Source: Actinomycetaceae bacterium (GTDB taxonomy: Bacteria; Actinomycetota; Actinomycetes; Actinomycetales; Actinomycetaceae). Taken from it: DNA of 64,000 nucleotides. The stretch lies in assembly GCA_030527545.1 (NCBI GenBank), contig JAUNAP010000002.1:62001-126000 (forward strand), written 5' to 3'. Shown in pieces: positions 45,578-53,463 of this stretch (the first letter of the stretch is position 1; each line of letters opens with the position of its first letter). The notes beneath the pieces are model-generated. The model was not told the DNA's origin. It saw nothing but the letters and a program-made list of their open reading frames with translations, and did no database searches. The position numbers and the translations under genes were made by a program.

Positions 45578-46651
45578 TTACGGCTGGGGCAGAATAATGT
45601 CGCGGACGAGGGCGTCGAGGTTCGCGTCATCGGCGAGGAAGCCGCGCAGCGTGCGAACTGTCGCGCCGAAGGTGTCGAACTCCTCGGGTGTCATGCCGTC
45701 GGGCTCGTAGGCGCGGCGGAACTCGTCGATTTCGAGAAGCTGGTCGAGGATTTCTTGTGGAACCGGGTCGTCGAAGCGCTCAACCATGGGCGTGCCGGCG
45801 TCGTTGACGCGCTTTTGCCACTTGAACGGCGGGGAAATAACGACGTCTCCGCCGACGAGCTCGGTGTAGTGCATGGTGTTACGGAAAGCGGCGGCGAGCA
45901 TGCGGGACTTGAATCCGCGCTTGGCGAACTCCTCGGCCGCACGCTTGAAGGCGGCGATGCCCGCCCACTCGAGGATGCCGGGGTTGAAGACGAGGCCCTG
46001 GCGCTCGGCCACGATCTTCAACCAGTCGTCGAGGCGGCCCACCATGAGGGTGACGACCGGCCACATCTTCGACGTGTCAAGCCCCTCGGCTTCGCGCCGA
46101 TCGAGGCCACGCTGGATCGCCTCGGCCGTGGCGACGGCCTGTGGCACAGTGAAGGACACGGTGACATTGATGGTGACGCCGCGGTAGGTCGCGTCCTCGA
46201 TCGCCTTGAGGCCAACTGAGGTGGCCGGGATCTTAACGATGATGTTCTTGGCGAGCTTGTCGAACTCGACGGCCTGGTCGGCCAGCGCCTTCCAGTTGCG
46301 GTAGTGGCGAGGGTCGGTCTGGACCGACAGGCGACCGTTGCGGCCCTTTGATTCTTCGAAGGCCGGCTCGAGAAGCTTCGCGGCCTCGACCGACATGTCG
46401 GCCACGGCCTTCCAGCCGATCTCGGCCTCAGAGGCCTCAGGCATGTCCTTGGCGATCTGCTTGATCCGCGGGGCCCAAATGTCTGGGTGCTTTTTCAGCG
46501 TCGTGTAGGCGATGGTCGGGTTGCACGTGGCGCCGACGGCACCCATCGCGATGGACTGGGTGAGCTCTTCGAGGTCCGAGGAGTCGTTCCACAGTGCGGT
46601 GGGTGTGCGTTCGGCTGCGTCGCGCAGCGGGCCGGGAGTAATGGTTGTCAT
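45578..46651 (-). CDS. Transaldolase-family protein in the inositol operon
   Basis: A 357-residue TIM-barrel aldolase of the transaldolase family. The Schiff-base region is suggested by LAKNIIVKIPATSVGLKAIED near residues 138-158 with INVTVSFTVPQAV following. TPTALWNDSSD and GAVGATCNPTIAY form the typical N-terminal part. It is the first gene behind operator site B, directly before iolG. The window has no iolJ (2-deoxy-5-keto-gluconate-6-phosphate aldolase); this aldolase might substitute for it or handle triose products, which is inference. AGGAGGGG precedes ATG 46651; the longer frame to 46747 covers the promoter. Confidence 0.85.
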   Translation of the reverse strand: MTTITPGPLRDAAERTPTALWNDSSDLEELTQSIAMGAVGATCNPTIAYTTLKKHPDIWAPRIKQIAKDMPEASEAEIGWKAVADMSVEAAKLLEPAFEESKGRNGRLSVQTDPRHYRNWKALADQAVEFDKLAKNIIVKIPATSVGLKAIEDATYRGVTINVTVSFTVPQAVATAEAIQRGLDRREAEGLDTSKMWPVVTLMVGRLDDWLKIVAERQGLVFNPGILEWAGIAAFKRAAEEFAKRGFKSRMLAAAFRNTMHYTELVGGDVVISPPFKWQKRVNDAGTPMVERFDDPVPQEILDQLLEIDEFRRAYEPDGMTPEEFDTFGATVRTLRGFLADDANLDALVRDIILPQP

Positions 46652-46718
46652 GTCCCCTCCTGGTATCGGGCTGGGTTTTACGCGTCTTCTTTGGCAGCTA
46701 CCGAAGCCGTTGCCTACC

Positions 46719-46760
46719 AGGGTAGGGGTACGGGATACCCGAGTCAAGACTTTGTCCGAA
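46719..46760 (-). promoter_or_regulatory. Promoter with inositol-regulon operator (site B)
   Basis: On the minus strand the 17-mer TTCGGACAAAGTCTTGA (complement of 46744-46760), identical to site A, overlaps the -35 box TTGACT (46747-46742). A 17-base spacer and the -10 box TACCCT (46724-46719) follow. It drives transaldolase-iolG-iolE. Confidence 0.78.
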
Positions 46761-46822
46761 CAAACTGACCATTCGTGGCCGAGAGTGGCCCGATTGCGCG
46801 GAAAAGAGGGACAAAAATCCCG

Positions 46823-47572
46823 TCACCCCTCCGACAGGGTCACCGTGAACGAATAGTGACTCGCCCGGTACACGTGGGTGCCATACTCGATGACGCCGCC
46901 CTCAAGGGTGTAACCGATGCGCGTCATTGTTAGAGCCGCAGCGCCGCGAGGCTCGTCGAGCGAGCGCGCCTCCGCGGCCGTCAACTTACGTGCCCCCATC
47001 CGCTGTCGGGCCGTGCGTACGATGTGACCGTCCTTGCGCATGGCGGCGTAGAGGCCGCCTTTGGCGACCTCTTCGCGGGAGGGGGCGACCTCGGTGGGGA
47101 GGTAGTTCGTCATGAGGGCCAGGGGCTCGCCCCCGGCAAAGCGAAGCCGACGGATCTTGATGACGGGGGTGTCTTCGGGTAGGGCCAGGGCTTCGGCGAT
47201 CTCGCCGGTGGCCACAACCTCTTCGTAGTCGAGCACCTCGGTCGTGGGGTGTTGGCCGTCGCGTTCGAGATCGTCGTAGAGGCTGGAGAGGCGGACGTTG
47301 CGGTGAATCGCTTTGGGGGCGACGACTGTCCCCACCGCCCGGCGGCGGATGACGAGGCCGGCGTCGACGAGCGACTGCAACGCCCTCCTGGCGGTCGGGC
47401 GCGACACGCCGAGACGTTTGGCCATGGACACCTCGTCCTCCAGCCGCGTGCCGGCCTTGAGTGTGCCCGACACGATGAGTTCTTTGAGGGGCTGGGCCAC
47501 CTGGTGGTAGAGGGGCACGGGGCTGGTGCGATCGATCGTGATGGCCGGGGCCACTGGCTCAGCTGACGCCAT
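46823..47572 (-). CDS. iolR: GntR-family (HutC/UTRA) regulator, probable inositol repressor
   Basis: A 249-residue transcription factor with an N-terminal winged helix. PLYHQVAQPLKELIVSG and LEDEVSMAKRLGVSRPTARRAL are the GntR recognition part at about residues 20-70. A UTRA ligand domain follows (about 95-245, with IKIRRLRFAGGEPLALMTNYLP). It lies between the two divergent inositol promoters (sites B and C). A regulator in this position most likely binds the shared GGACAAAGTC operators and releases them on an inositol-derived effector. That role is inferred from position and domain type; the LacI protein at 40311 is the competing candidate. Confidence 0.85.
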   Translation of the reverse strand: MASAEPVAPAITIDRTSPVPLYHQVAQPLKELIVSGTLKAGTRLEDEVSMAKRLGVSRPTARRALQSLVDAGLVIRRRAVGTVVAPKAIHRNVRLSSLYDDLERDGQHPTTEVLDYEEVVATGEIAEALALPEDTPVIKIRRLRFAGGEPLALMTNYLPTEVAPSREEVAKGGLYAAMRKDGHIVRTARQRMGARKLTAAEARSLDEPRGAAALTMTRIGYTLEGGVIEYGTHVYRASHYSFTVTLSEG

Positions 47573-47674
47573 GGGTGTGCCTTCCTATCGAGATCCTGCT
47601 GGCAGTCTAACGCCTCGCGGGGTGGCACAGACCGGGTTTGTGACGACAAGCGACCGCAGCAACGAGGGGCTTTG

Positions 47675-47716
47675 TATGGACAAAGTGTTGACGTGTGGGG
47701 GAGGGGGTGGCACACT
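47675..47716 (+). promoter_or_regulatory. Promoter with inositol-regulon operator (site C)
   Basis: TATGGACAAAGTGTTGA (47675-47691; three differences from site A) overlaps the -35 box TTGACG (47688-47693). A 17-base spacer and the -10 box CACACT (47711-47716) follow. It lies between the divergent GntR gene and iolC and could also control the GntR gene. Confidence 0.7.
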
Positions 47717-47764
47717 AAGGGGCGATAGATCACTTTCTCGGCGCGGCGAAAGAAGGGGGTGCCC

Positions 47765-48790
47765 GTGAACACGGATCTGCTTCCCACCCCCGCGCTCGAC
47801 GTACTCGCGATCGGTCGCTCCGGCGTCGACATTTACCCGCTGCAACGCGGAGTCGGTCTCGAGGACGTCTCGACGTTCGGCAAGTTCCTCGGTGGCTCGC
47901 CCATGAACGTCGCCGTTGCCGCGGCGAACCTGCGCCACTCGACGGCGATCATCACCGCCGTCGGTGATGACCCCTTTGGCCGGTTCGTGCGCGCCCAGAT
48001 GCGCGCCCTCGGGGTCTACGACACCTACGTGACGACGAGCTCGACGCTCGCCACGCCCGTGACCTTTTGTGAGATCTTTCCCCCCGACACGTTCCCCCTC
48101 TACTTCTATCGCGAACCGAAGGCCCCCGACCTCGACATTTCTCCCGCCGACATCCCGGTTGACGCCGTCGCCGACGCGAAGATCTTTTGGATGACGGGCA
48201 CCGGGCTTTCCGACGAACCGTCCTACTCGGCACATGTGACCGCCCTTCGAGCTCGCCCGGCGGGAGCGACGACCATCCTCGATCTTGACTACCGCTCTCA
48301 GCTGTGGCCCTCGGCCGACCTCGTTCAAGACAGGCTCGAAACCGCTCTTGCCTACGCGAGCGTTGTCATCGGTAACCGCGGCGAGTGCCGCGTCGCCACG
48401 GGAGAAGATGATCCGCAGCGAGCAGCTGACGCCCTCCTCGAGCGCGGCGCCGAATTGGCAATCGTCAAGCAGGGGCCTGCGGGCACCCTCGCGGTCACGC
48501 GCGAGGAAACCGTGACGGTCCCGGTCACCCCCGTCGATGTCGTCAACGGGTTGGGGGCGGGTGACGCTTTCGGCGGGACGCTGTGCCACGGGTTGCTGTC
48601 GGGGTGGGACCTGCCCCACGTCGTGTCGGCGGCCTCGACCGCGGGGGCGATCGTGTGCTCGCGGCTCGAATGTTCGACGGCGATGCCCACGGAACCAGAA
48701 ATTGTTGCCACGATGCGGACGCTCGCGCCCGAACCCATCGTGGAAAAACGCCGCAATTACGACGAGAAGACGAAAGAGGAGGAGCGTTGA
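47765..48790 (+). CDS. iolC: 5-Dehydro-2-deoxygluconokinase
   Basis: A 341-residue PfkB-family kinase. DVLAIGRSGVDIYPLQRGVGLEDV with the later FGKFLGGSPMNVAVAAANL is highly characteristic of IolC, and the catalytic block NGLGAGDAFGG carries Asp267. It phosphorylates 2-deoxy-5-keto-gluconate, the fifth step of myo-inositol breakdown. I use GTG 47765, five bases after AAGGGGG; a GTG at 47759 overlaps that site. It is the first gene of iolC-iolB-iolD, and its stop overlaps the iolB start. Confidence 0.93.
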   Translation: MNTDLLPTPALDVLAIGRSGVDIYPLQRGVGLEDVSTFGKFLGGSPMNVAVAAANLRHSTAIITAVGDDPFGRFVRAQMRALGVYDTYVTTSSTLATPVTFCEIFPPDTFPLYFYREPKAPDLDISPADIPVDAVADAKIFWMTGTGLSDEPSYSAHVTALRARPAGATTILDLDYRSQLWPSADLVQDRLETALAYASVVIGNRGECRVATGEDDPQRAADALLERGAELAIVKQGPAGTLAVTREETVTVPVTPVDVVNGLGAGDAFGGTLCHGLLSGWDLPHVVSAASTAGAIVCSRLECSTAMPTEPEIVATMRTLAPEPIVEKRRNYDEKTKEEER

Positions 48791-49659
48791 GCGACAACGA
48801 CACCTATCTCATCAAGGCGGGTAGTACCGCTCACGACCAGTTCGACACCGACGTCGATCAGGAACGCGCCGGCTGGGAGTTTTGTGCCATCCGCGTCGCC
48901 AACCTCGCCGCCGGGCAGTCCGTGACCGTGGAGACCGGCACCGACGAGCTCCTCGTGCTTCCCCTTGAGGGCGGGTGCACGGTCGCGTGCGAGGGCGAGA
49001 CCTACGAGATCGCGGGCCGGCCCGACCAGTTCAGCGCCATCACCGACTACCTCTATCTGCCGCGCGAGACGACCGCGACGATCACGTCTGCTCAGGGGGG
49101 TCGTTTCGCGCTGCCGGCCTCGAAGTGCACGCGCAAGCTCGAGGTCACCTACTGTCCCGTGGAGAAGGTCGAGACCCAGTTGCGTGGGGCGGGCCCGTGT
49201 TCGCGTCAGGTTAACAATTACGCGTTGGGAAACGAGCTGGAAACGGATCATCTCCTTGTCACCGAGGTGCTCACCCCCGGGGGCAATTGGTCGTCGTATC
49301 CGCCGCACAAGCATGACGAGCACACCGAGAACGAACGTGCTTTGGAGGAGATCTACTACTTCGAGGTGCGTCCTGGCCGCGACGGTTCTGAAGGCTTTGC
49401 GCTTCAGCGGGTGTATCCCTCGCCGGGGCACTCGATCGACGTGTGCTGCGAGGTGCGCACGGGCGACGTCGTCGTCATGCCCTACGGCTACCACGGTCCT
49501 TCCGCGGCGGCGCCGGGCTACGACCTGTACTACCTCAACGTCATGGCGGGGCCGGCGGAGGATTCGACGTGGCTGATGACCGACGACCCGGTCCACACGT
49601 GGGTGCGCGACCTGTGGGATGACGAGCAGGTCGATCCGCGCCTGCCGATGACGAAGTAG
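48787..49659 (+). CDS. iolB: 5-Deoxy-glucuronate isomerase
   Basis: A 290-residue cupin-fold enzyme converting 5-deoxy-D-glucuronate to 2-deoxy-5-keto-D-gluconate. The IolB pattern is clear: RAGWEFCAIRVANLAAGQ, then NWSSYPPHKHDEH (metal-binding histidines), EEIYYFEVRP and VVVMPYGYHGPSAAAPGYDLYYLNVMAGP. The start is TTG 48787, which overlaps the iolC stop (TTGA) and has AGGAGGAG just upstream; no ATG or GTG fits better. Translation is probably coupled to iolC. Confidence 0.93.
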   Translation: MSDNDTYLIKAGSTAHDQFDTDVDQERAGWEFCAIRVANLAAGQSVTVETGTDELLVLPLEGGCTVACEGETYEIAGRPDQFSAITDYLYLPRETTATITSAQGGRFALPASKCTRKLEVTYCPVEKVETQLRGAGPCSRQVNNYALGNELETDHLLVTEVLTPGGNWSSYPPHKHDEHTENERALEEIYYFEVRPGRDGSEGFALQRVYPSPGHSIDVCCEVRTGDVVVMPYGYHGPSAAAPGYDLYYLNVMAGPAEDSTWLMTDDPVHTWVRDLWDDEQVDPRLPMTK

Positions 49660-49677
49660 GAAAGGACACGACACACT

Positions 49678-51576
49678 ATGAGTGCACGCGAGACTGTTCG
49701 CCTCACTGTTGCTCAGGCGACGATCCGGTTCCTCGTTAACCAATACACCGAGCGCGACGGGGTAGAGCAGCGTCTCATCGCTGGCGCGTTTGGGATCTTC
49801 GGCCACGGCAATGTGTGCGGTATCGGCCAGGCCCTGTTGCAAAACGAGTTGGATCCCGCCCCGGATGGGGGCGAGATGCCCTACATTATGCCGCGTAACG
49901 AACAGGGCATGGTCAATGCCGCTGCCGCGTTCGCTAAGGCGAAGCGGCGCCTGTCGACCTACATGTGCACGGCCTCGATCGGGCCCGGTTCACTCAACAT
50001 GGTGACGGGCGCGGCCTTGGCGACGACGAACCGCCTGCCGGTGCTGCTCTTCCCCTCGGACCAGTTTGCCAACCGCGTCCCCGACCCGGTTCTCCAGCAG
50101 CTGGAGGATCCGTCGAGCCTCGACGTATCGGTCAACGACGCCTTCCGCCCGGTGGCGAAGTTCTTTGATCGGATTAACCGGCCCGAGCAGCTCATCCCCT
50201 CCCTCATGGCGGCGATGAGGGTGCTCACGGATCCGGCTGATACCGGTGCGGTGGTCCTCGCGATGCCGCAAGACGTTCAGGCCGAGGCTTTCGATTACCC
50301 CGTCGAGTTCTTTGCTAAGCGCGTGTGGCACGTTCGCCGTCCGGCTGTGTCGGAGCCCGAGCTTGAGCGGGCCTGCGAGATCATTCGCGCCGCGAAGCGT
50401 CCGCTCATCGTCTCGGGTGGCGGCACGATCTATTCCGATGCGTCGGCCGAGCTCGCTGCCTTCGCCGAGGCCACCGGGATCCCCGTCGCTGACACGCAGG
50501 CAGGCAAGGGCGCGGTACGTTTCGATCATCCGTGTGCGGTCGGTGGGGTTGGCTCGACGGGCTGTGACTCGGGCAACCATCTTGCCGACAAGGCCGACGT
50601 CGTCATCGGTGTCGGTACGCGGTATTCCGACTTCACGACGGCGTCGAAGACCCAGTTCAAGAACCCGGACGTGCGCTTCGTCAACATCAACGTTGCGGCG
50701 TTCGATGCGGCGAAGCACGCGGGCGAGATGGTCGTTGCCGACGCTAGGGAAGCGCTCGCGGCGATGAAGGAGGCGCTCGATGATTACCGGGTGAGCGAGG
50801 ATTATGCGCGCGAGATCGCTGAGGAGAAGGCGGCGTGGGCCGAGGCGACGAAGCGGTGTTACCACCTCGATCACGGTCCTTTGCCGGCCCAAACCGAGGT
50901 GTTCGGCGCGTTGAATGAGATGCTGGGCGACCGCGACACCGTCATTAACGCAGCGGGGTCGATGCCTGGTGACCTGCAGGCGCTGTGGCAGGCGAAGTCG
51001 GATCAGCAGTATCACGTCGAGTACGCGTTTAGCTGCATGGGCTACGAGATTCCGGCTGCGCTGGGTGTTAAGCTTGCGCGCCCGGAAGCCGAGGTCGTTG
51101 CCATTGTGGGAGATGGCACCTACCAGATGCTGCCGATGGAGTTGGCGACGGTGGCGCAAGAGGGCGTGAAGGTCATTTACGTTCTGCTGCAAAACTACGG
51201 GTTCGCCTCGATCGGGGCTCTGTCTGAGTCGCACGGGTCGCAGCGTTTTGGCACCCGCTATCGCAAGGGTGGCGGCGAGGCGCACACGGTTGATGGCGAA
51301 AAGCTCGGCGTCGATATCGCGAAGAACGCCGAGTCGTGGGGCATCAAGGTCGAGCGTGTCGCCTCGATCGAAGAGTTCCGCGCCGCCTACGAGCGTGCCC
51401 ACGCCGGCGACGAGGCCACCCTCATCCACATCGAGACGGATCTTTACGGCCCGAATCCGCCGGCGTCGAGCTGGTGGGATGTCGTCGTGGCAGAGGAGTC
51501 ACGTATCGACTCGACGAAGGAGGCGCGCGAGGAATACGTCGCTTACCGTGACCAGCATCAGAGGCACTACCTCTAG
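49678..51576 (+). CDS. iolD: 3D-(3,5/4)-trihydroxycyclohexane-1,2-dione hydrolase
   Basis: A 632-residue ThDP-dependent ring-opening enzyme of inositol catabolism, converting the dione to 5-deoxy-glucuronate. The N-terminal part has LIAGAFGIFGHGNVCGIGQAL and MPYIMPRNEQGMVNAAAAFAK (catalytic Glu region), typical of IolD. The PP domain carries VGDGTYQMLPMEL and VLLQNYGFASIGALSE. It ends 18 bases before a strong terminator, closing the iolCBD operon. The AT-richer peptide island begins right after that terminator. Confidence 0.95.
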   Translation: MSARETVRLTVAQATIRFLVNQYTERDGVEQRLIAGAFGIFGHGNVCGIGQALLQNELDPAPDGGEMPYIMPRNEQGMVNAAAAFAKAKRRLSTYMCTASIGPGSLNMVTGAALATTNRLPVLLFPSDQFANRVPDPVLQQLEDPSSLDVSVNDAFRPVAKFFDRINRPEQLIPSLMAAMRVLTDPADTGAVVLAMPQDVQAEAFDYPVEFFAKRVWHVRRPAVSEPELERACEIIRAAKRPLIVSGGGTIYSDASAELAAFAEATGIPVADTQAGKGAVRFDHPCAVGGVGSTGCDSGNHLADKADVVIGVGTRYSDFTTASKTQFKNPDVRFVNINVAAFDAAKHAGEMVVADAREALAAMKEALDDYRVSEDYAREIAEEKAAWAEATKRCYHLDHGPLPAQTEVFGALNEMLGDRDTVINAAGSMPGDLQALWQAKSDQQYHVEYAFSCMGYEIPAALGVKLARPEAEVVAIVGDGTYQMLPMELATVAQEGVKVIYVLLQNYGFASIGALSESHGSQRFGTRYRKGGGEAHTVDGEKLGVDIAKNAESWGIKVERVASIEEFRAAYERAHAGDEATLIHIETDLYGPNPPASSWWDVVVAEESRIDSTKEAREEYVAYRDQHQRHYL

Positions 51577-51595
51577 GCAGTGTTCGCGACAGGCG

Positions 51596-51630
51596 AGGGG
51601 CGGGGGCTCGAGCGAGCCCCCGCCCCTTTT
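51596..51630 (+). terminator. Intrinsic terminator after iolD
   Basis: AGGGGCGGGGGCTC pairs perfectly with GAGCCCCCGCCCCT (14 bp, 4-base loop) followed by TTTTCC. It marks the border between the native inositol operon and the AT-richer island. Confidence 0.93.
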
Positions 51631-51718
51631 CCTACCACTCGACCCGCGTCGGTGGCAAGGCTTAGAGGCTGGGAATGCAAACTGCCCAAAGAAGAAATAG
51701 CGCATCTCGCGCAAGGGA

Positions 51719-51747
51719 CTGCAACCACGAACAGAACACGGTAGAGT
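51719..51747 (+). promoter_or_regulatory. Putative promoter of the peptide island
   Basis: A -35-like CTGCAA (51719-51724) and a -10-like TAGAGT (51742-51747) are separated by 17 bases, about 50 bases before the small peptide gene. The -35 match is modest. No other better pair is seen between the iolD terminator and the peptide ATG. Confidence 0.4.
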
Positions 51748-51798
51748 AGCCCTACTGTCATACATCCGGGCAGTCAGCACAACACCCAAGGAGGCGTG

Positions 51799-51882
51799 AT
51801 GAAGATCAAGGCCAGGAAGGTAACCAGACCCAAGACAAACATGGCAGTCATGTACTGTTACAAGAGTCCGGGGATGGGCTAG
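51799..51882 (+). CDS. 27-residue peptide, candidate secreted/processed peptide precursor
   Basis: A complete ORF (ATG to TAG) with a near-perfect Shine-Dalgarno AAGGAGG at 51788-51794, four bases before the ATG. The first 11 residues are strongly basic (four Lys, two Arg) and end in Arg-Pro; the rest is the 13-mer KTNMAVMYCYKSP followed by Gly-Met-Gly. Two prolines (P11 and P24) bracket the 13-mer, and there is one Cys (C20) between two Tyr. There is no Sec signal peptide, no GG leader and no known RiPP signature. It heads a unit with a TPR protein, a peptide-transporter-like ABC protein and a prolyl-oligopeptidase-type peptidase, separated by hairpins. A precursor role is inferred from this context; a regulatory leader peptide is the alternative. 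Confidence 0.65.
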   Translation: MKIKARKVTRPKTNMAVMYCYKSPGMG

Positions 51883-51890
51883 TGCGTGAG

Positions 51891-51924
51891 AGACGGGGTG
51901 TTCCATCGAGGGAAGACCCCGTCT
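51891..51924 (+). terminator. Hairpin after the peptide gene (attenuator candidate)
   Basis: AGACGGGGT pairs perfectly with ACCCCGTCT across a 16-base loop, 8 bases after the peptide stop, followed by TCTATTCTT. It would favour a short, abundant peptide transcript over the full operon. Confidence 0.6.
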
Positions 51925-51925
51925 T

Positions 51926-51942
51926 CTATTCTTGAAGAATAG
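51926..51942 (+). repeat. Second palindrome before the TPR gene
   Basis: CTATTCTT-G-AAGAATAG is an 8+8 perfect palindrome directly behind the first hairpin and touching the ribosome site (AGGAAGGA) of the TPR gene. It may be a regulator-binding site, an anti-terminator partner or a translation-blocking structure. Confidence 0.5.
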
Positions 51943-51951
51943 GAAGGAATG

Positions 51952-53463
51952 ATGAAGCTAAATTTTGAAAGGGAGGCCATCGGTTATCCGATGAGCTTGC
52001 TTAGGTTATTGATTCCAGCGCTAGATCGGGAAGTGGGGACCAACTGGGCAGAATCGACTCTCAGTCGTGCTGTCTTCCATAGAGCTGGAACGAAGACGGA
52101 ATCGCTGAGCGAGCAACAAACAGCGTCGAACCAACTACGTTACTATACTAAGTTTCGCGTTGAGCGTGGGCTTCATTATCTTGCAAAAGACTTTGCCGAT
52201 AAGTTGCCTCAAAAAGTTGAACTTCATGTGACTGGGCTTCCGAGTGATCCTGATGGACAATTCGTGCGTTCGCTGGCCAACGCTGGCAAGCTGGACTTGG
52301 TGGTTCACGCTGATGCTGAAAGCGAAGATTGGTATCATATTGACCCTAGGGTTGGCAGGCTGGTTCATATTCTTTCAGACATTAAGCTCCATCAAATGCC
52401 AGAAAGGTCTCTGGCTGAATATATGTCCGAATTGTTAACCTTTGGTGATTCGTGGACAGCCAGGCTAGTGGCCGATGCTTACCTGGAGGCAGTCGATGAC
52501 ATCTCACCTCTCATGGCTGACAAACTAGGCATCGCCTTTGCTCTCCAGGCCGAGCCAGCTATTGCAGAGAAAATGTGGAAGATATGGCGAAGTCTGGGCG
52601 GTATTGAGGAGGCCCGTGCATGCTATTCGCTTGCGATGCTGTATGCAAGGCACTATCCAGACGCTTTGCGCGATATGCGAATCGCGGAAGGGTTTCTGAG
52701 TGAAGCTTGGGAACTTCTTGTTGACGAACCCGCGAGCACTAAGCGGGATTACGAAGCCGTCTTTAATCGTAACGGCTTTGCGCTACTGCTATTCCGCGCC
52801 GAAAAATATACGGAGGCGCGCGAGCTCCTAGAAGAGGGCCTCCACATCCTCGATGCTACCGAATATGCTGAAGGTATTCACTATTCTGTGCTGACAGAAA
52901 ATCTTGCACGGGTATGCCATGCAATGGGCGATGCAGAGAGCGCCGAGCGTTATTTCAAGAAGACGATCGACCTTGATGCAAATTTTGCAGAATACCACCA
53001 AGACTACGCCCTGTTCTTGTGTGATAGTGGACGCTACTCTGAAGCGCTAGCTGAGGTTGAAGAAACTATCAATCTAGACCCGAGCATGCCCGAAGCTTAC
53101 CGCCTATCAGGGTATATCTTCATGCAACTAGGTGATTACGAGCGTGCGCGTGACAGTTATTTCAGTGCGTACAAGCTAAGCGGAAAGACGGAGATCATTT
53201 TGGATACGCTGCGCGCTTCGCACGAAGCGTCTACCTATGATTGGTCTCTCGCTTTCGCCAACGTCCTTGATGACCTACCCTTGTCGATAGATGATCGAGT
53301 GGAAGCGACTCTTCTGCTTCTGCAGGCACGGGCGTCGCAGGATGGATCGGTCGATATCGACGACGAGCTCGAGAAGCTTCGTCGCTGTTTTCCCGACAAT
53401 GAACTCCTGCTCGAAAACATCCACATGAGGGAGAGGGATCGGAAACTAGATGGCAGAGGTTGA
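51952..53463 (+). CDS. TPR-repeat protein of the peptide island
   Basis: A 503-residue soluble protein without signal peptide or DNA-binding motif. The N-terminal about 230 residues match no family I know. From about residue 265 onward at least four tetratricopeptide units are visible: FRAEKYTEARELLEEGLHIL, CHAMGDAESAERYFKKTIDL, CDSGRYSEALAEVEETINL and MQLGDYERARDSYFSAY. TPR proteins bind short peptides in RRNPP-type quorum sensing and scaffold multi-protein complexes; either would suit a peptide system. ATG 51952 sits at a better distance from AAGGA than ATG 51949. Codons ending in A/T are common, unlike the flanking iol genes. The 3' end overlaps the ABC gene by 14 bases. Confidence 0.85.
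   Translation: MKLNFEREAIGYPMSLLRLLIPALDREVGTNWAESTLSRAVFHRAGTKTESLSEQQTASNQLRYYTKFRVERGLHYLAKDFADKLPQKVELHVTGLPSDPDGQFVRSLANAGKLDLVVHADAESEDWYHIDPRVGRLVHILSDIKLHQMPERSLAEYMSELLTFGDSWTARLVADAYLEAVDDISPLMADKLGIAFALQAEPAIAEKMWKIWRSLGGIEEARACYSLAMLYARHYPDALRDMRIAEGFLSEAWELLVDEPASTKRDYEAVFNRNGFALLLFRAEKYTEARELLEEGLHILDATEYAEGIHYSVLTENLARVCHAMGDAESAERYFKKTIDLDANFAEYHQDYALFLCDSGRYSEALAEVEETINLDPSMPEAYRLSGYIFMQLGDYERARDSYFSAYKLSGKTEIILDTLRASHEASTYDWSLAFANVLDDLPLSIDDRVEATLLLLQARASQDGSVDIDDELEKLRRCFPDNELLLENIHMRERDRKLDGRG

Noticed and set aside
51675-51749. A 24-codon ORF upstream of the 27-codon peptide ORF, considered as a second precursor.
   Set aside because: Its ribosome site is poor and it overlaps the putative promoter of the peptide gene; composition is unremarkable.
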